64,000 nt of DNA from Dipetalonema caudispina. Lineage: Eukaryota > Nematoda > Chromadorea > Rhabditida > Onchocercidae. How positions within the stretch are numbered: the first letter of the stretch is position 1; every line of letters starts with the position of its first letter. Shown piece after piece: positions 51,685 through 63,923 of the stretch. The position numbers were made by a program, and so were the translations under genes. The notes below the pieces were generated by a model that was not told the DNA's origin, searched no databases, and worked only from the letters and a program-made list of their open reading frames with translations. Location: contig JABVXV010000133.1 of NCBI GenBank assembly GCA_013365325.1, positions 1 through 64,000 on the forward strand, in the 5' to 3' direction.

Positions 51685-53988
51685 GCGTTTTTTCTTTTCT
51701 GTTATTACTTCTTCTTAACACTTATCTTTCTCTATCATTCACTTTACTTTTCCCTACCTTTTTTCCTCACCTGTTACGATATTTATTGCTTTATCATTCC
51801 CCAATACTTATACAATTTACAACTATCACTACTGATATCACTTATTGTTCTCATTGGCTATTTTTAAGATCCATCAACATTTTTTTATTGCTTTTCAACG
51901 ATATCACATTTGCTTTCTTCTTTTTATTTACATATTGTTGTTTCATTGAAAGAAAGAAGGAAAACAAAACAATCATTTCTTTTCTTTATCTTTCCAACAA
52001 ACTTTTTTTTTTTTTTCATTTCGTTTTATATAACAATATTTAATTTTAAAATTTAAAAAAAGAGGAATATTTGCAGAAAATTTTAATTCTTTCTCTTTTT
52101 ATTTCTCCTCTTCCTCTTATCATTCTTAACTATTTCTAAGATGATGATCTTTAGAAACTTTATAATAAATTATCGAATTTCATTCATCAATGACTTCTCT
52201 TCCTCCTTCCTTCTCCTTTTTTCTTTTCTCTCTCTCTCTCTCTAATTATTTCTAATTACTTCCAAGATAATAAAATTTGAGAATTTTATTTAATTGTATA
52301 ATTTCATCCATGAATAAATTAATTTTCGATATCTATATCTATCGGTAGAAATATACAAATCTAAGAGTATCAATCATCTTTCATTATTTTATTTGCTGTC
52401 GACTTGAATGTTAAAACAATTTAAAATATAATTTAATACTGTATGCGGACAACTTCTATCATGGATGAATTTCAGGATATTGCTTTCCTTTATCAGTTCA
52501 AATTTCAAAAAAAATATCGATAAACAGTATAGAAAATTTTAAAAAGTGCCATTAAATGGTACTTGAAAAGTAGCATACATTGATTGGTAAAAAGTAGGAT
52601 ATCATAGATATATTATAACAGTTTAAAAAGGTAAAAAGACCCTAATTAATACCAAATTATATTAGTTTAGTTATGTGTATCGTTTTGTATGCATTTTTGT
52701 TAGCGGAAAATGTCATAAGTTGCATTCGAATAATAAATAATTTGTTTACAACATTAATGGTAGTTCAAATTTCAAACGTACCGGCAAACAGTACAACATT
52801 GTAAATCACACCATTCTGTCATCCTAACCGATCAATGACAGTATCGAGTAGCAACAGCTTCCGTACTTCGCTACTTCATTTTTTCCATCTCTTTTTAGGT
52901 CAAATGTATATTTATTAACAAATTACATATCCATATAATTTCTTGGTATTTAGGACAACAACATTGAATTGAAAAGTTACTTATGGACAATTAAGCAACA
53001 GAATCTAAGGCTTCTTGACCCTCTTGCCATAAATAATTATTCACTGAATTGAAATGTTATCGATAATTTCTAAACAAAAAAAAAAAAGTAATTTATCCAA
53101 CAAACGTATTCTCTTCTTGCTAGGTTATAAGAAGCAGTCCAATCAGGTTACATAAGTAATTGTATCTATATTGTGGATTTTAAGTTCAGTTCGTCAAATT
53201 CTTTTTTCCGTTGACTCCCATTTTGGATACCGTCTTGGCATTTTAACTATCGGATCATTTGCAGTTATGGCTAATATTATTAAAATTTAGTGTCGTGTAA
53301 ACCGGTTAGCAGTTGTACCTGTAGTGTCCAGTAATGACAATAAATTTTATCACAAATATGTTTTATCGTATCACAGTAATAGATATGGCTCAGAGTACGA
53401 AATTAATGCAGTGTTGCATTATTGCTAACAATAATCTACCACGCTAAGCTCTCGAACCCTTCCAACTATTACTGTTACACAAATCCCGTAGTAATGATCT
53501 CTTTAGAAAAAAAAAAAAAATCCGAAACGTTGCGCAATGCGTACTAGGCGGTACACAATAGCAGAATTATCGAAAAACAAACAATGATGGGAATGAGAAG
53601 TGAACGATAATCCGTGAAGATTTCCGACTACGGTCAAAAATGTTTTGTTTTGTTGTAATTGCAAATTTCATCGGTACAAAAATTCACAACATATTTCATA
53701 AAAAGTATAATAATCCCTGATGACATTTCCAATAATATCAATATAATGGATTTCCGCCCATAGCAGCAGTTCTTCATCTCTAAATAATCCTTCCTCGGTT
53801 TTTTTCACTTCAAGCTAAAGGTAGAAAAGAGGGGAATGAGACTAGAAATTATAATGACTAACATAGCATCAGCCCCTTAATTTTTCGATGTTTTTGATAT
53901 CTTTACGATGGAAATTCCTATATCCATATTATAAATCCAATAAGGTAATCAATTAGTAACATAACAAAGAAAATAGGTTTGCATATTC

Positions 53989-56900
53989 TCAAAGTCTTCG
54001 CCTAGCAAAATTCAAAAACAATGTATAGAGTAATATATCATGGTCAATCTCAATTTCAGTACATATCAGTGTAGTTTGACCCTTACGATACCTTTCCAAA
54101 GTAGCGCGATCACCTGGTGTCAAATACATTTCTTCCACTTCATTAATCTGAAAAAAAGCATGAATTTTAATAACGTTTTAAGACTCATCAATAGTCAATC
54201 GCTGCAAGAATTTCTAAAAAATCTTGAAAAAAGCAAATTGATAAAAAGTCCAAAAGAAAAACCTGTTGTTTTTTCGTTTCTTCATCGAGATTTTCATCCA
54301 GTTCGATATTTGCTACAATAGTTTCCATTTTCAAATTTCGATCTATTAAAACTCTGAAAATTACAGACCAATAACAAATTTCTATTTCGTTTAGGTCCTT
54401 TTTATTGGGAAGAGAGGATACTGAAAGAAATTGGGAAGAAAGCAGAATAAAGAAGGACAGGATGGAAGCGAAGGATTAAATAACTAGGTTTTAAGCTATA
54501 TGACAATTGAAAGAGTATATTAGTAAGTGAGGAGTAACAGACAGTCTTTGAATTCTGTATACTGAGAATTTAAAGAGAAAAAATTGATAATCTGAAGTAG
54601 AAGAAACTCAATTATGTCAACAAAAACAGTATTTAAAGATGCTTTAGTTACATAATATTCATCATCAAATGTGAGAATGAGTTACGGAAAAAAAACTATT
54701 CGATGTAACAGTGATAACGAATACCAGTTTTAGTTTCAATAAATCAAAATTAACAAAATATACAAAACTGAGAGAAAGAAGTTTTTATCAGAAGTTTTCT
54801 GGATTTGAACGTGAATTTGGATTTTCTAGTTCTGCAGATACTACTCTCCAGTCGCTGGAAGGTAAAGCTCTTGTAGTTTAACTTTATGTCTCCTGATCAA
54901 ATTATACTTCGAAACTATCCTGTATTAAATCACAATTTTTCTCCCTTTCTTACATACTTTTTTTTTACATCACAAGTATACAGTAATGTAATGCTGTTAT
55001 TATACAAAGAAGTTCAATTAAAAAATCACTTGAAATTCATTTAGAAAGTTCATTAAAACAATCAATAATCAAAAGCTGGAAAAAACGGTATAAACTTACT
55101 TGTGTTCTTTAGTTTCATGACGCCTTCGTATAATTACATTTCTCAATACCTATAAAGGTTTCTTAATTTTGAAATTAGCACTGATCAAGAAATTATGAAC
55201 GCATTCTGATAATTACCATATTAGCGAATTTCATTATGTAGTATGGATCAGCTACAGCTTTATTTTGTAAAATTGATGGCAATGACAAGCGTAGAATATT
55301 ATAAGTGAAGCGCTCGATTCTATTTATTTTCAATGAATACAAGGAAAAAAATCCAAAAGTCCCATATTTTTGACTTTAAAAATATACCTTACAAGTAAAC
55401 AAATATAAATTGTGAGCCACGACACTTAAATCAACATAATAAAGATAAATCGTCCGTGCTGGTGCAAAATCATTCGTTTTGGCCACATGCTGAGAAAAAT
55501 AAAATAATTGTATCAATGCATCTAATTCAAAGAAATGAAGCTTGAAGAATCTAAATACACTAAAACTTATGATAAAAATGAGCCAGTATTACTAAAGAAA
55601 AGGTAATATAAAATCGCAGCAAAAAAAAACTTCTTTTTTTTATTTCATTTCAAGTGAAAATTCATTTCAAGTCTTTTTTTTTTAAAAAAAAAAAACTTTT
55701 AAATCACATTTTCATTGATCATATGATGGTTTAAAAAAGTTATCTGTCGAGATTAAGAACTGGTAGCGTATTAAATAATCCAACTTCCTATTATAAATGA
55801 TAAGCACGTGTACATAAATATATGGATCACTTCCCTTTAAATTGTTAATACTTTTATAACTTAACATTATGTTCACATTAGCAATCATTTGATGAGACTG
55901 ATTCTCACCAATCTTATCCGCTATAACAAATACTCCGAAGTTAAATATACTGTTATGTACACTTTAAACTACACCACATCTTCATCATATGATTATAAAA
56001 AAGTTAAAATTAACAAATATTTAAAGAAAACTATAAATTTTCCTAATTGATTCAGCTGCAAATTATTAAAATCTGTAAAGCAATATTTAATCGGAAAAAA
56101 ACTGAATAAAATACATACCTTCATTAAAACAAATTCCTTTTCCAATAATTGATAACAAAGCTTACGCGCTTCCGTTGACGACAACATGGCTAATTTTTCA
56201 ACCTATAATAATTCATGAAATAACTTCACTGTTTTGTTGAGACCTAATTAGCAGATGAATAAGAATTAAATGATGAGTGCTATGAGTCTCTCACGTAAAA
56301 CTCATAACCGGTTGTGTCTTCTGAACGGTCTCGCTACAAAACGTGTTGTGAATAAAGTCGGAGGGTTATTGCTGATAATTTCATTGTATACCCCTATACA
56401 TTTATGCATGTCATAAACATTATCCTAATTGGAAATTGAAGTTCGACCATACCCAACATCAAACTGCATCATTATCAAAGGATACAATGCACTGTATAAG
56501 TGAACAATATTAAAGAGTCAATGCAAAATCTACGATTTCAAGTTCCTTGAACCTCCTTTATTCCCTGTCCAAAAAATTTTCAGTCTGCAGCCACAAAATT
56601 TTTCTATTTGAAATTTATTGTACTTGGCAAAATATATGGAAATATTTCTTGACATAAAAAAAGAAACTGTAGCCGATGAATCTAACTTCATTTCACTAAT
56701 TTTCCAATAAAACTGTCAAAGTTGATCAGTCATGAAACTTACATGATCTTCTTCTAAAAAACCTTTTTGTATAAGAAGTCGAAAGACGCGAACAGCTCGC
56801 ATATCCAGTCTTTCTCGAATGGCTGATTCAACATGACGTTGGCAACATGTAGCTATTGCTTTTTCAAAATCTATAACATATTACAGTAATCAGTTTGAAA

Positions 56901-59782
56901 ATGAATTTGTGAGAAACAAAAAAGAAATATCAGTGGGGATAAAACTAGTCCCACAAGAGCAATAAATCCCTTCTAGGTTAAAATCAATGACTCTACATAA
57001 TTAAGATAACTTATGGCCTTGGAAGTTGATGAAGATAATCATTGTAAACTTACCAACAACAAAAAGACCACCCGCGCTGTCCCCAACTTTTCGTACAATT
57101 CCACCACTTTCACATAGCAGTCGTAATGCTACTTCAATGTCATGCTTTCCTAAACTCATTTCATTCGCATTTGCAGCTCGCATAACGTCATGGATCTAAA
57201 AAATTTCTGTTTTTTTTTTTTTTTTTTTTATTTAAAACTCTATTGAGCTCAGAATTTGTACAACAAATATAGCTAAATAAATGAAACTATATTTTGGGAA
57301 ATTCAAACATGTCGAAAAGACCATGTTGCCGAACAAGCTGAGTCAAAACCATTAAAAGTTTGGTGGAACAAATAGAATAATTAAAACAAATGGCCAGTGC
57401 TACCAGTTTTTTTTTGAAGGTAGACGTTCGACTGTGATCGACATGTAGTCCGCATCATGACGGAACACGCTGTAGATGGTGTCCACAAAAGAAACAAAAC
57501 TTTGCATAACATTCACATATCTATGTTACCAGAACTACTTTCATCCTTTTTTCTTCCACAAACTTCTGCATCTTTTATAACTTACGGATATGGGGAAAGA
57601 GGCTGCGGCTGACGAATCAGCTTTCATTTCACTAATTTTCAGCAGTACTTTCAAAGTTCTGACGCAATTTTCGTGGACAGCATCACCGGATTCATACGCA
57701 TTAACAACCATTTCATCACGCAAATATCGCTCAAAACGTATAAAATTTAAATGCCAATAAATATCACCATCTGGATCTTCTCTTTCCTTGCCCAGATTTT
57801 TCCGCTTCTGAGATTTACCATTAACTGTAAATAGATTTATACGAGCTCTATTTTGCATTTTTGGTAAAGGGTTCCCTGTCAAATGCTCTAACTTAGCAGA
57901 TGTGTAAAGAGAAAATTTATAATAGCCTGGAACGTACATTACGCATAAAGAGAGAAGACTTAACATCTAAAGCTATACCACTGCTCGCCTAAATATAGTT
58001 GATAAAAAAAGAAAAAAGGAAATTACCTTCACGACCACTGCGTCCTAATTTGGCTTTTAAATTATAGAATGGCTTAAAATATTTGGCCTTCTGTATCAAC
58101 AGCATGTCTAGCACAATTATTCAAGTCGATCAACTTGAAAGAACTTACCATTGACTTCTTGCTTCCTTGCATCCAAAACCACATCTGGCATAATAAATGG
58201 GTCCGGATGTTTTTCAAAAATAGGACATCCACAAAAATTACTCTCAACCTTGGGATATCGCATAACAAACTGTGTTTCAGCAAGCCGAGCAAAGATTGTT
58301 TTTACCTAGAAATATTCAAACATTAAACAGTAACTGAGAAAAATTTAATGCTTCATCTAAACGAAACTATTAAAAAGTGGCCAAGGAAATAATTAACTTC
58401 TGAAATCATTTTTTCCCCAGAAGCCCATATATGCCAATAATGCCATGATCAAGTGACCTATCGCAATGTGTGATTGAACGATCAAACATTTAAATCAAAC
58501 TCATAATGCATAATTAAGTGTTCCATTTTATTTTGGTTCCGAGTAACTTCAGCAAGTGAAAACACGAATATTAAAAAAATCATTTTCCTCATAACTTTTG
58601 AACTCCTCAGTTTTGTGGAAATCCTGTTATGTCTCGAAATATAACACTACAAATATACTCTGAATGTCTGGATATTCATTATAGCGCATCTTTTCCTGAT
58701 CCTATGCCGGAACAGCGGAATATCAGCCAAAAAAGGCTCATTTAACTATTTATCTTAATCCATGGGATTCAGGATGCTAGCGACAGTTTATGTTACGAAC
58801 TAGAAATCGAAAAATTGAAATCATACCTCATTATTCGACACTTCCAATCTAGCGGCAACACGTCTGATACATGATGAACACGTCAGCCGTCCTTGACTTA
58901 TGATTTCTTCGCATATTGCTTCTGCTATCTCACCATATAACGTTTTGGCAACAAACGAGCACCTAGCTGACCGCACCAGACGCAGAATGTCAAGAACTTG
59001 CGCAGAATAAATTACACGCTGACGTTCGTCTTGAGCAAATCGTAAGATTCCATGCTGTTCCAAAATTATCATTGCTCGCCTTATCTGTAGTTAATTTATA
59101 CTCTTTAAACTACGTAAATTCACCCAAAAAATTTCAAAAAAGTTGCTGAGATTACTTGTCTAACAGTTTTTTACTTCTGGGTAAGTATATTTCAGTTATA
59201 AAAGCTTCAATAATAAAACACATTTACCCAAATAAAATATAATCTATGGCTGCGCATGTAACTTCGTTATGAATGAACGATATGATTTACTTATTTCCAA
59301 GTAAAATTGTAACTTTTTTCTCTTTTTCACATTCTGACCAAAGGATAGTGGGAAATCCTTCATGTGCATAGAATCCATTCTTTAGATCATTCTCGAGTAT
59401 TCCAGTAATAAATTAATAAGGTCTAGGACTTTTCAACAAACTTGTTTCACACAAAATGACTCTGAATTTCAGCGAACCTAAGGAAAGTGGTATCAACAAA
59501 AGCAAAACTAGCTCCCTCATATCACACTGAAAAAATCTGTGAGCGCACTACAAGAACAATTTAATTATGATCTGAAAAGCATAGTACTAAACATGAGCCA
59601 CAGATTAATATCAAAATTTCACAAAAACTAACCTCGGAAATCCTGAATTGGTTACGTAATCTCTGGAATATGACCGGTAATGGTACGGCTTCGCTTAGCA
59701 ACACATTTCCAACAGCAGCTGCTATCGGACCAAAATGATCGTCCAAAATTTCGACACATGCATCAACTTCTATGGAGCTCAT
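53989..59782 (-). CDS. rpc-3: DNA-directed RNA polymerase III subunit RPC3 (POLR3C; 12 exons, 546 aa)
   Basis: Subunit of the RPC3/RPC6/RPC7 subcomplex of RNA polymerase III, which helps open promoters of tRNA and 5S genes. Minus-strand exons: 59782-59633, 59084-58827, 58305-58149, 58107-58027, 57824-57586, 57195-57054, 56870-56743, 56202-56119, 55489-55388, 55149-55100, 54353-54263, 54147-53989. All phases fit; the length matches human POLR3C (534 aa). Landmarks along the protein: EVDACVEILDDHFG at the N-terminus (aligning without gaps to the human start), IRRAMIILEQHGILRF, KTLYGEIAEAICEEI, DGDIYWHLNFIRFERYLRDE, GDSAGGLFVV, ARTIYLYYVDLS, IIRRRHETKEHK and EVEEMYLTPGDRATLERY. These belong to its winged-helix domains and C-terminal coiled coil. 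ATG 59782 is preferred to 59800 because of that alignment and because TTTTGGCAG ends two bases before it. Intron 3 is only 41 bases. Confidence 0.93.
57208..57229. repeat. poly(T) tract in rpc-3 intron 5
   Basis: About 20 T on the plus strand, a poly(A) in the sense of the gene, just upstream of the acceptor at 57196. Confidence 0.85.
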
Positions 59783-59783
59783 C

Positions 59784-59794
59784 CTGCCAAAACC
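59784..59794 (-). promoter_or_regulatory. candidate trans-splice acceptor of rpc-3
   Basis: On the minus strand GGTTTTGGCAG ends one base before GATG, so the chosen start codon would follow the leader almost directly. Using it removes the six extra residues encoded from the upstream ATG at 59800. Confidence 0.5.
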
Positions 59795-59977
59795 TGGCAT
59801 GATACACCGAAACTTCCAGATTTTTTAACCAATGGTTATTTGAAATATAACTCGCTCGAACTTGTTGATTAATTAGGCAAGTTATATCAGTCAAGTGAAT
59901 ATATCCGTATAAAACTCATCAGGCAGAGTGGCCGTTTATATCAAGAAAAAAGTGGGCTAACGAGTTTTACACGTAGT

Positions 59978-59983
59978 TTTATT
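59978..59983 (-). terminator. poly(A) signal between mrpl-36 and rpc-3
   Basis: AATAAA on the minus strand, about 200 bases after the mrpl-36 stop and about 195 bases before the rpc-3 ATG, the arrangement expected between genes of a nematode operon. Confidence 0.5.
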
Positions 59984-60180
59984 GCAATAAAATTAAATAG
60001 TGATTCCAGCACTCAAAGCATTCAAATAACACATCAGAATAGCTACAACATATAATTTACAACGTGGTTCACATATTATCAGAAAGTGCAAACAGTTTAA
60101 GCGCTACCATAAAGATGTAAGAAGATCATATATTATTACAATGTATAAACATTTCATTGATTTCAGACATCTTCGAGAAT

Positions 60181-60739
60181 TCACCATAACAATTTCACAC
60201 TGAACGGTTCCTTCTGGTGATGTTTTGCATACTCTGTGCACCGCACTTCCCAACGACCATCTACACGAATAAAGTAGCAGTATGCACATCGAAGTTTCAG
60301 CTGCTGCCGAACCTAAAACATATTATGACTGTTACTATCTTGGGGTCATTTATATCGGCTTAAAATTTAATGCCATAATGGATTTTAGGATTTGTGTAAC
60401 TAAACAAATGAACAAGCCGAGTCCAATCGAAATTTAAATCAAAAAATCGAATATTACTTCTTTAGTTGATTACTTCAACCAGTATCATTAGGTATTTTTA
60501 TTGATGTATAAATTCATTGCAAATATTGCAAATATCACTGTACAAATCTCCAAATTTTACGTATACTTCTAAGCTCTCTATGAAACACGAAATTTAACGA
60601 TGTTAAATTTAAGACTTGAGAAACAAACCTTGAAATTTGCGCGACTTTCAAACATGCTACTTTCTGGGTTCAGCAAACTACGTAATATTGTTTGGCAGCT
60701 TCGATATCCTGCACCAACGATACGACCAGCTGGTAACAT
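60181..60739 (-). CDS. mrpl-36: mitochondrial large-subunit ribosomal protein bL36m (80 aa)
   Basis: Two minus-strand exons, 60739-60629 (37 codons) and 60312-60181 (43 codons plus TGA), joining in phase 0. Residues 38-80 contain the L36 zinc ribbon: LRCAYCYFIRVDGRWEVRC followed by His68, giving ligands Cys46, Cys49, Cys62 and His68 with the bacterial spacing (CxxC, 12 residues, C, 5 residues, H). The first 37 residues (MLPAGRIVGAGYRSC and on) are rich in Arg, Ser and Leu with one Glu-Ser patch and probably act as the mitochondrial targeting presequence. Unlike bacterial L36, which ends soon after the His with HKQRQ, this protein has a short tail QKEPFSVKLLW. It is probably the first gene of an operon with rpc-3, 398 bases downstream. 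Confidence 0.87.
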
Positions 60740-60749
60740 TTTTGGAGTC

Positions 60750-60760
60750 CTAAAAGAAAA
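60750..60760 (-). promoter_or_regulatory. candidate trans-splice acceptor of mrpl-36
   Basis: On the minus strand TTTTTTCTTTTAG ends at 60750, ten bases before the ATG at 60739. The T-rich tract and short leader fit a spliced-leader acceptor. Confidence 0.6.
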
Positions 60761-61560
60761 AACAAGATTTTGACGGGCATAATGGTACACTACGCATCCT
60801 CGTCAACAAATAACTCGAATGGGACAGGAAAATGTTGTACCTCGTTCAAATAAAACTTAAAAAATCATTCAATCTCTTCAAAATCCTTTAAAGAATCAAG
60901 CAGTACCTCCTTTTCTTGATTTTTTACAAATGATAAAAAAGAACAACTCTCTCAATAAAGGGTTGGCCATCTACATATTCTCCCGAAAATACCCCATTAA
61001 ATCGAGAATTAATCTCCGTGTCATCTTCTAATATTGTTTTGCACTAAAAAATTTTTTACAAATTCTGCTTGCTTCATTTCCCCCTTTTGTATCATACGCT
61101 TTCTTTTTCCGGTGCAATCAAAATCAAAAATTCAAATCAAAGTTAATGATTAAGAAGAAAGGAAAGTAACAATAATATCCAAATAAAAAAAGAGAACAAA
61201 ATTAGAAGCGGAAATGTAAGTTAACATCGAAGTCAAAAATCAAAAATAAAAACTGAAATCGAAAATTAAAATAGGCATTAAAATCGAAGACTTAAATCGG
61301 GAATTAAAAATCGAAAATGAAAAATAAACACATGAAGAAGCAACCCTTAATAGAATGGAAGAGAGAAGCTAAAATAAATCCTTTAGGAAATGAATGATGG
61401 AAGAGAGCTGAAAAAAATTTTCTTGATTTCGAAACGAAAGTTTGACAACTGTTTGCATGTAAAAATTGAAGCGTACAAAGTACTTCAAACCAAAATTAGG
61501 TCTTGAAACGAAAACTTTTGCGCCTACACAGAAGTGTTGCGCCGCGTTTGGTAAGAGATA
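60761..61560. other. upstream region of mrpl-36, A-rich repeats
   Basis: 61180-61330 is an A-rich segment with repeated AAATCGAAAATTAAAA-like words. Together with the candidate plus-strand exon to the right it could form a bidirectional promoter region. No gene seen. Confidence 0.45.
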
Positions 61561-61596
61561 CGGTAGTTGAAGAGTGTATGTCTGTGTGTGTGTCGC

Positions 61597-61745
61597 ATGA
61601 GGATGGTCTACGGGTGTTACGTGGATTTCGTCTCTTTCAATTTATCAGCTAAACGTCAGTTAAACTATTTCAAAAGTATCCACGACGTGAAGTCACTTGC
61701 GATAACGTACAGCAATACAGTAATCATACCGAGCCGAAGCTTTTG
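61597..61745 (+). other. possible first exon of a plus-strand gene (weak)
   Basis: An ATG at 61597 opens about 49 codons (MRMVYGCYVDFVSF at the start) up to a good donor, TTTTG|GTAAGTTT at 61746. The segment is richer in GC and CpG than its surroundings. No downstream exon was identified in the window and the peptide resembles nothing I know, so it may be a 5' UTR exon or chance. Confidence 0.2.
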
Positions 61746-63809
61746 GTAAGTTTGAATAAATTTCCCGTGAGGCTTTTTCTTTTTCCGGTGATTCATTTTT
61801 ATCTGACAGCATTAATATCGATTGTTACAATTAGTTTAGTGGTGATAGGGCAAGATTAGGATGCGCAATAAAACACGTATGGTTCATCTTTAGCGTACAT
61901 GTCCATGTGATGATGATCTATAAATCTGTATGTTAATTTGTCTGGAATATGAAGGAATGATAAGATGCTTCGTATTGTACCTATCTAATACGTGGGATTG
62001 GATTGGGAGAAGGATGTTGTATCAATATGTTTAAGTGACGTAAGTGAGGAGAAAGAGAGGTGAAGTACGTGTGATATATGAGAGTTGCATGACTTGTATG
62101 ATGAGAAGCAGTGGTAGAGAGATGAAAATGAGACATTCAGTAATGGTAAGTAATGGAAGTTAATTATGGATGAGAATAGAGAAAGATGACGGAAGTTACT
62201 GAAGGACAGAAATAAGTTGTGCAACGTTTGGTCATATGAATTACCGAGGTTTTCATGACTTTCAAGATTATTTATTGGTCTCGATTGATAGGTACCGAAG
62301 GCATTTTCCTGATGAATCAATATTTATGACAGATCCTAGTACATTTCCATGAAAAGAAAAGTGAAGTTGGACCATTTTGAAGGGAAAAACAGGAGTACTG
62401 ATGAATTCTACTTACGCGTCACTATCATGTTATACGTATGGTGTATGACCTGATCGTGAGAATGTTGAGGAATTCAGATGGTGACCTCTAAGTATTTACT
62501 GTAAGATCACTCGTAATATGAAAACCTCGAATTAAGACTGTATATTTCAAACTTTTGTTCCTTAAGATCTGATATCTAATGCACATCAGTGCTACTTATC
62601 ATTGTTTTTCGATATTTCTCTTGTAGTTAAGTTCTAATCCTTAAACTACGTTCGGATTGTAAAAAAAGTGGGCCCTAATAGCTTTCTTTTAGCACAACTA
62701 TAATATACGGCGTTATGATTCATGTCAAAGTGAGTCTCTACGGCCATCGTAATTGTTCATCAAGTATGATGGGTGGGGAGGTTTGCTTTGTGATTTTCTA
62801 GAATAAAATGATTGATTATATTATTTATTTCTTAGTTTTGAGTGATGTGCCTGAATAGAGTTTTGTTTTCTAATTTTCACTGCTGGGAATGTACAATTTA
62901 AATGTGAAGGTAAGTTATTTTTGCAAATGTGTTAGCTGCAACCGCTAAATTAACATATCGGTAGTATCAAAAAGTCAACAGCGCAGTTTAGGGAGTGTGA
63001 AAAGACAGAGTGATAGATAGATATAATCTGTGATGTTTACCCATGACTGATTTTTCCTACTAACTTTATTGTCCTGCTAAATCTTGTTTTATGATTTACC
63101 ACTCCAGAAGTTTTCTGGGTTATTTTGAAACTCGAGATGGGTGTTTATATCCGGTGATACTGTAGCTTTTTTTTAGAATTATTTAGGTGTTACAGGTGAT
63201 ATTATAATATACGGATCACCTGTGTTGATTGCTGGTGTTGTCGCCAATCAATTTATCAATAGTCAATTATTTGGAGTGCAAAATTGGACCTTAGCCAACT
63301 TCTCTGATGTATTTTTGTTGCTAATTTGCAATTTTCTTTTTGGAATTCGCAACAATTTAACCATAACGACAGTTTGGATTTTTATACACATTATCAAGCA
63401 ATCTATTGTTCGGATCGATAGATTATAAGGTAGTGCAATTATTTTTCTTTTGCGGAGTAAAAATAGAATATTTCAGAATTCTTTTCTTATTTGGGACTAC
63501 CTTGTTATGAAATGGTAATGGCGGTAAGCTCCGATGCACAATCTGAGATAAAGGAACCAGGGAGGGTATGTGTCAGACATGGAGAAGGGAGAGGGAGTAT
63601 AAGAATTATTATCCATTAAATCCAAGTAAAATTTTTGATGGTTCTTTCAACATATTCTGATCGGCTTAGGTTGCATTCATATTGTTATCAGTAGGTAAAT
63701 TGGAGCAAATGGTGTGCGGTGATATAGTAATGGTATCGTAATATTGTAGTGTAAAATTATGCAGACTCTCTGTTGTATTGGTGTTGATTTTCACTGTTTC
63801 CTCCGAATT
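61746..63809. other. non-coding stretch near right edge
   Basis: No supported gene. A 111-codon open frame on the minus strand (61985-62320) is Ser/His/Leu-rich and follows the G/A-rich composition of the plus strand, so it is not called. A similar hydrophobic frame at 63222-63428 is also not called. Confidence 0.45.
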
Positions 63810-63923
63810 CTAGGTTCGATAGTCCCCGCATTTACGCTCGTATTCATTTTCGGCACTTTGTTTCTTTTCCTGAGTCATGACTTTTATGTCGTTAAAATTG
63901 GCAGATGTCTTCGATAGCGCTGC
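63810..63923 (-). CDS. possible terminal exon of an unidentified minus-strand gene (weak)
   Basis: On the minus strand an acceptor TTGTTATCAG is followed by 37 codons and a TAG. The peptide is charged and polar (VMTQEKKQSAENEYERKCGD in its second half), unlike the low-complexity peptides of chance frames nearby, and looks like a coiled-coil tail. The rest of the gene would lie beyond the right edge. The family is not recognised. Confidence 0.3.
   Translation of the reverse strand, partial: AALSKTSANFNDIKVMTQEKKQSAENEYERKCGDYRT

Larger units (their letters stand above)
43821..53633. other. 10-kb region without supported genes, repeat-rich
   Basis: No exon with splice support was found on either strand. 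The missing first exon(s) of the Scratch-type gene may be here. The stretch contains homopolymer clusters, a seven-copy satellite, a 28-bp duplication and several microsatellites, listed separately. 46030-46270 also holds loosely repeated ATTGTT / AAGATTCTAG words. The right part overlaps the 3' side of the rpc-3 gene on the minus strand. Confidence 0.5.

Noticed and set aside
53200..53250. Minus-strand ATG giving MPRRYPKW, which recalls a SNAG-type start
   Set aside because: It lies about 10 kb upstream, stops after 15 codons, and has no good donor, so it cannot be linked to the scrt exons.
53440..53475. GGGTTCGAG on the minus strand, like a tRNA T-loop
   Set aside because: The flanks do not form a T stem and no D or anticodon arm is present.
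55217..55312. 32-codon in-frame segment with splice-like ends inside the rpc-3 gene
   Set aside because: Skipping it gives a gapless alignment with human POLR3C across FTCK and IIRRRHETKEHK. It could at most be a rare cassette exon.
61985..62320. 111-codon minus-strand open frame rich in Ser, His and Leu
   Set aside because: Explained by the G/A-rich plus strand; no domain and no splice context.
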